From positions 2,635,501-2,699,500 of the forward strand of contig JAKNDB010000092.1 of assembly GCA_024305405.1 (NCBI GenBank): a DNA stretch of 64,000 nt, given 5' to 3'. This DNA comes from Dirofilaria immitis (taxonomy: Eukaryota > Nematoda > Chromadorea > Rhabditida > Onchocercidae). The position numbers and the translations under genes are program-made. Numbering within the stretch: position 1 is the stretch's first letter; each line of letters starts with the position of its first letter. Under the pieces are notes generated by a model. The model was not told where the DNA came from, made no database searches, and saw nothing but the letters and a program-made list of their open reading frames with translations. Shown in pieces: positions 59,305 to 64,000 of this stretch.

Positions 59305-62300
59305 CAATGGCTGATATGGTAGCATTCCCAAAGTTTTACGATTGAAGTGTATAGAAAATCACACTATCCTCGCTTCTGCATATCTGTTTGCATATATCGT
59401 CTGATTATAAAGTTTGTTATTTTTTATGATATATTTCGTGATAATTATATGAGGCACTTTGTTTGATATCATCAACATAACATTTTAATTTGGCAGAGTA
59501 AATTTTTTCGAGAAATGCATGTCATGTTTCACAGGCACTCGAATTTTTATGATGAAAACCTTAATGAAAACATTATCAGATTTTCATATACTTACTTGAT
59601 ACTGTTGCATATAATTGCTTAAAATATTTTACAAACCACTATCCTTCAAGAATTTCTGAAACAGGAAAGATTTCATAAAGTATTTGCGTTATGGGATGGC
59701 AGTTTAAGTTTTTTCGACAAAGACTTTACTGGCAAAATTCTCCAATATTGCTAGCATGAATATTAAATATAATCATTTTGATTTGTAGTAATATGAATTA
59801 CTTTTATCTTACCTAATTTCATTTCGCAACATTTAAAAGAAGATGATAAATTTTTAAGACCTAATTGATCGAGTTTGTGTGTTCGATCGTTTGCATTAAT
59901 AGTAGCTACCAAATAGTTCAATTGACAGTCATCTGCTTCGACATTTTTGGGAGTCGCGGTGTTATCAGTGGCAGTATTTATCGATAGGCATTTCCAAGAA
60001 AATAGTTGTAACTAATAGTGCGGTTGTGTGACTTCAAGATATAGAAAGGAAAACAGTTCTGGTTACTGCGTGAAGAATGAGTTAAACAAGAAGTTAACAC
60101 TTTTAGTGTAGAATTAGATTAAAGTGCTCTACTTTCGACGTCCTCCATCACCAGATTTATTTTCAGTATTCACGATGAGATATGTTATATCAGCAACGAC
60201 ATTTCCTTTAGTCCATAGAAACTTCTATTCTCCCATTTTTCACTTCATAAATTTCTCAATGATCTATCCGCATTTATAAAAACATGCGAAACAGAACTCA
60301 GATTTTCAAAGCGTCTCACCAAATCAATTTCAAGAATAAATGGGATGATTTGCTATATTTGAAGTGAAAGTGTTTTATTGACCTTTATGAAAATAACACT
60401 TCCTAGTATCCTAATAAATTCAGTTCAATATTTTCTTTCTGTGCTTATCTTTTGCTTAAATTTTTAGGTTTCTCTAAAAACCTTTTATCTTTGAAATTTG
60501 CTTAGATACTCTCGAATAATAGAGATGCATAGCAGAGCAGAGTTTTACTTCAATTAGCATGACAATTATATCCTAGAATTTTTTCATCATTAGTGGCGGT
60601 GAAGAATAGGCTTAGTAGTTCTTCATTGATTTGGCAAATTCATTGTGTAATATAGTAAAAATAATAATAAAACCCAACAAAAATACATCAAAGAAATGAA
60701 TGAAACAGTAGTAGTCAATTTCAAAGTTTCATCCCATTTCCTATTCTTTCTACTTTCTATGCATCCTCGGAAAACTTAAGGGAATTAGTTTTTAGTTGTT
60801 CCAGATCGATGCGAGAGATAACTAAAATTCTAACTGCTCTAACTTGATATCAACAATCTTTACTCAGAATGTGCATATTTCTTTACTTCAGAATTTCAGA
60901 ATACTTAGGCTGTTGATGCAAATTTTGTCTTACGATTGGCTTGGTTTTTATCCTTAACGATATTGGAAAGTTTTCTACCTCCCCAGAAAATAGTGCTGTT
61001 GTTGTTGAGAGAAATAGTGCTGTTATTGTTGCTTATAACTGTTGCTTGACAAGTTTTAGAAGGGCTGAAGGAATTTCTTCATAGGATAGCAGAGAGTTTT
61101 TGGGTTCACTTCGGAGGTTTGTAGCGTGTGTAGTATTTTGAGTTAGGTGGGATTCTGTGACTTCTCTTTTCGAAGGGTATTGTTAAAAGAACTCGACCAA
61201 TTTCTCAATATTATATTTTCAGTAATAGAATATCTATTTATCTTTCATCAATAATAAGCTAGCAGGAATTATTAAATGATTATTAAGATATTTGAAAACC
61301 AGAATTGAATTATAAAAACACGAAAAATTTGTCTTTCAACATTAAAAACAAGTAAATGATAAATTTGCGAATATGGATAGTCTAAATGGATATCATGGAA
61401 GCATTTATAATTTTTTTACTTGTGGAAGAGGGATAATCTTATCCGAGAAAACAGGAAAAAAGCACAGTGAAATATTTTATTGATAGAAATTTTGTTTATT
61501 TTGCCAAACACTTACTTATATCTCTTATAAGTGGTTTTTAATCTTCACGAATACTCGATGGAGAGTGAATTTTTGTTGTGGAGAGAAAGAAAATGATGAA
61601 TAGTGGATTCCAGGAATTAGTTATTGAAATTAAGTAATGACACGAATAAATTGTGGAACAAATAATGCACTGGCACATCATCAAAGATATCGGGTAATCA
61701 TTGTCCTATTTAGTGCACTTCAGCGAAAGTTTCCGATTCTGCGTGCACACTGAACTATGTTTATATGTCGAATTACTTCTTAGAAAAGCCTACTGCACTA
61801 TTATAAAGGTTGACTTAGGTAAGTATACTTTCCCATCTTCTCTTATTGCTCCCTCCGTCCGAGAAAGATTAATTTCCACGTATAAGCAAAGTCCATTGAA
61901 GTTGCACTGTGAAAAGACAGCATGTTGCATGCATTCATATGTCAACTTCAGTTAACGAACATTGCTAATCCTATATAACATTCAAAGTAATGATGAAGCT
62001 TCTTCAGTTCTATGAATACGATGCGTGAATCCGGAAGCATTCTCGAATTAAATTGATTCATAGATTTCGGGTCCATACTTCAATCCATCTGATGCTCTCT
62101 CTAAAACAGTTTCTCTGATGTCATCGTTAACTGAATGTGTTTATAACTATATATTCCATATTTTTTAATATTATATATATTTGTAATGGACATTTTCTCG
62201 ACACCATAACTGAAATGCAGTTCATTTGTTGGAAATTAAGGATTGAACGTATTTATGTTGACTCTTAAAATATTGGTCATCTTTTCTCAGTAGAGTCATC

Positions 62301-62364
62301 CTTTTATTTTATTTTCAGGCAATATTTGTTAATATGACTGAAGAGCTATAAAGTTATTTTTCCA
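59305..62364. other. 3.1-kb region upstream of the mitochondrial carrier
   Basis: No exon chain was recognised. An 84-codon frame at 61701-61955 opens on TTG and resembles no family. A weak duplication of tagtgctgtt with flanking GTT triplets lies near 61.0 kb. An acceptor ATTTTCAG at 62311-62318 precedes the carrier start and may be its trans-splice or first intron site. Confidence 0.45.
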
Positions 62365-64000
62365 ATGCAATGCAAAAGAAAAATACCACAATTTTATTGC
62401 TGGTTGGGGGCAGGCTTTGTTGAAACTTTGCTCTTATATCCTCAAAATAAAATGATATTTCGTCAACAGTTGCAAGGCATCACTGCAAAGAAGTTTTTCA
62501 GCAGGTTGGTCAATTATTCATGTCGTTGCGATTACTAAGGGTCGATTTTCGATGATATTAATATTTATTTCAAAAAATAATGAAGGAAACGTTGAGATAG
62601 CGATTGGAATATTATATCGTAATAAATATATTGTTGACTGATTTATGCGAAATACGACATTTTACTAACTATTATTTTTTTAAATGCTTTAAATGTACGT
62701 TTGCTGGAGTAATTTGGAAAAACTGACACATTATTAGCTCGTTGTTTGAATTGTGAAATCAAATTTTAAAATAATTATTTTCAGTTAAGAAACGAAGGCT
62801 GCTGGATGTTATACAGAGGTATACTTCCACCTCTTATACAACGAACAACGACACGATCAGTAATGTTCGGGATGTTTGACAAATTTCATCGTTATTTTAA
62901 TTGCTCGGAATGTCAGACAACCCAAACACGTATTGCATGCTTTACGTGTGCTGCATTTATGGGTTAGTCATTAGTAAGCTTCATGACCTTGTATTATTTG
63001 TATCATATATAGAGATAAAAGTTTGTTTATGTTATTTAAGTTGATTTAAAGAATACATCGCAGGGAAAGTAATTAACATTCTTAACATTCTTTACTATTT
63101 AATTGCAGTTATAACAATGTAGTATTTTAGCAGGTGCAGTCGAAGCTATTTTATGTCCTTTGGAGCGAACACAAGTTCTTTTGCAATCACCGATGTACAA
63201 TCAAAGCTATCAAAATACGGGTCATGCTTTCAACGAACTTGCTAGGGTAATTCTGCTTTTTTGGTAGTAATTATTTTAAAAGTAATTCGTAATCATGATT
63301 AAACGAAATTGTATATATGATTCTGACTGTTCAATGTATCATCATTAAATATATTAGTGTTTCTTTTTATCAACAAATTCATTTATTGTTTGTATATCGA
63401 AGCATATAAACTTTCTCTCATGATAAGCTTTTTTATCTATTAATCTGTTTTGCTTCTTATGTGCTTTAAATGTGAAAAAATTTTAAAAGGTCAAATAATA
63501 AGTTGTATTTATATTAGACGCAGAAAATTTATAATATAAGTAGGAAATTTAGTTTTAGCATGTGCAGGTTATGATTGCTGTTCATTTCAGATTGGGCCAA
63601 AAGAATTGTACCGCGGATTCACAGTTGTATTGTTAAGAAATGGATTAAGCAACGTTCTTTTCTTCACACTTAGGAAGCCATTTCGTAATTTAGTTATTGA
63701 CTGTGATCAGCAATGCATATCTCACTACACTGGTAGTAGGTGAGTTTATTTAAGGAGCTGAAATTATTTAGGTTTAACTGCGGAAGAGTTAGCAGTAAAA
63801 TATTGGTTCTATTTTAGAACACCGGAACAACTAGTGACATTCATCGGTGATTTCATATCGGGTGCTATACTCGGTGCTTCTATATCATCATTATTTTTTC
63901 CATTAAATGTAGTTAAGCAACGAATGCAAAGTACTGTAAGCAGTCCATTTTTATCAGCTTGGACAACTTTTCAAATTATTTGGATTGAACGGAATTGTTC
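62365..64000 (+). CDS. SLC25A51/52-like mitochondrial NAD+ carrier (3' end cut by the window)
   Basis: SLC25A51 imports NAD+ across the inner mitochondrial membrane; the family has six helices in three repeats. Exons: 62365-62504, 62785-62962, 63131-63246, 63591-63739, 63818 to the edge. Landmarks that match the SLC25A51 subgroup rather than carriers in general: PQNKMIFRQQLQGI, LRNEGCWMLYRGILPPLIQR, AGAVEAILCPLERTQVLLQ, YRGFTVVLLRNGLSNVLFF, GDFISGAILGASISSLFFPL and NVVKQRMQS. One T is missing in T5 at 62494-62498; with it the first two exons join as FFQQLRNEG. The start at 62365 is the first in-frame ATG; a break upstream could hide a slightly longer N-terminus. The C-terminal end lies beyond 64000. 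Confidence 0.9.

Noticed and set aside
61701..61955. 84-codon + frame before the carrier gene
   Set aside because: It opens on TTG, shows no domain, and does not join the carrier exons in phase.

Overview
The window is AT-rich eukaryotic DNA with many small exons. Introns run from under 100 bp to about 1 kb and have T-rich acceptors ending in TTTCAG or TTTTAG. The proteins are all metazoan. Intron style and gene set suggest a nematode; a parasitic spirurid or filarial type is my best guess, but nothing in the sequence proves the species. No rRNA, tRNA, transposon, CRISPR array or bacterial gene was recognised. I built gene models by hand, matching splice sites, phase and family motifs.

Layout from left to right: 1-3.7 kb has no supported gene. 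On + there is a PIKfyve/Fab1 lipid kinase (3.7-13.7 kb), the U2 snRNP-associated splicing factor U2SURP/SR140 (14.9-21.6 kb), an unrecognised single-pass membrane protein (24.1-25.5 kb) and MO25/CAB39 (29.7-32.3 kb). On - there is a selenoprotein-T-like ER protein in which cysteine replaces selenocysteine (36.1-34.5 kb). On + there is an angiomotin-like coiled-coil protein (36.9-41.3 kb) and a membrane protein with five CUB modules (43.4-49.5 kb). On - there is an EFHC1/2-like DM10 protein (52.7-49.6 kb) and a DCN1 neddylation factor (57.9-55.0 kb). On + there is an NSE2/MMS21-like SUMO ligase (58.4-59.3 kb) and an SLC25A51-like mitochondrial carrier (62.4 kb to the right edge, cut off).

The genes are housekeeping or cell-biological and do not form one pathway. 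Two pairs are head-to-head (selenoprotein T with angiomotin; DCN1 with NSE2) and one pair is tail-to-tail (CUB protein with EFHC).

The strongest window-wide signal is a set of about 20 one-base reading-frame breaks inside conserved exons of eight different genes. All but one are a single missing base, usually in a run of A or T. Restoring those bases makes the summed exon lengths of PIKfyve, U2SURP, MO25, angiomotin and DCN1 divisible by three and gives family-like lengths. This looks like homopolymer under-calling in the assembly rather than gene decay, although several sites also match the A-AAA-AAG type of -1 slippery heptamer. Any automated annotation of this sequence would fragment these genes.
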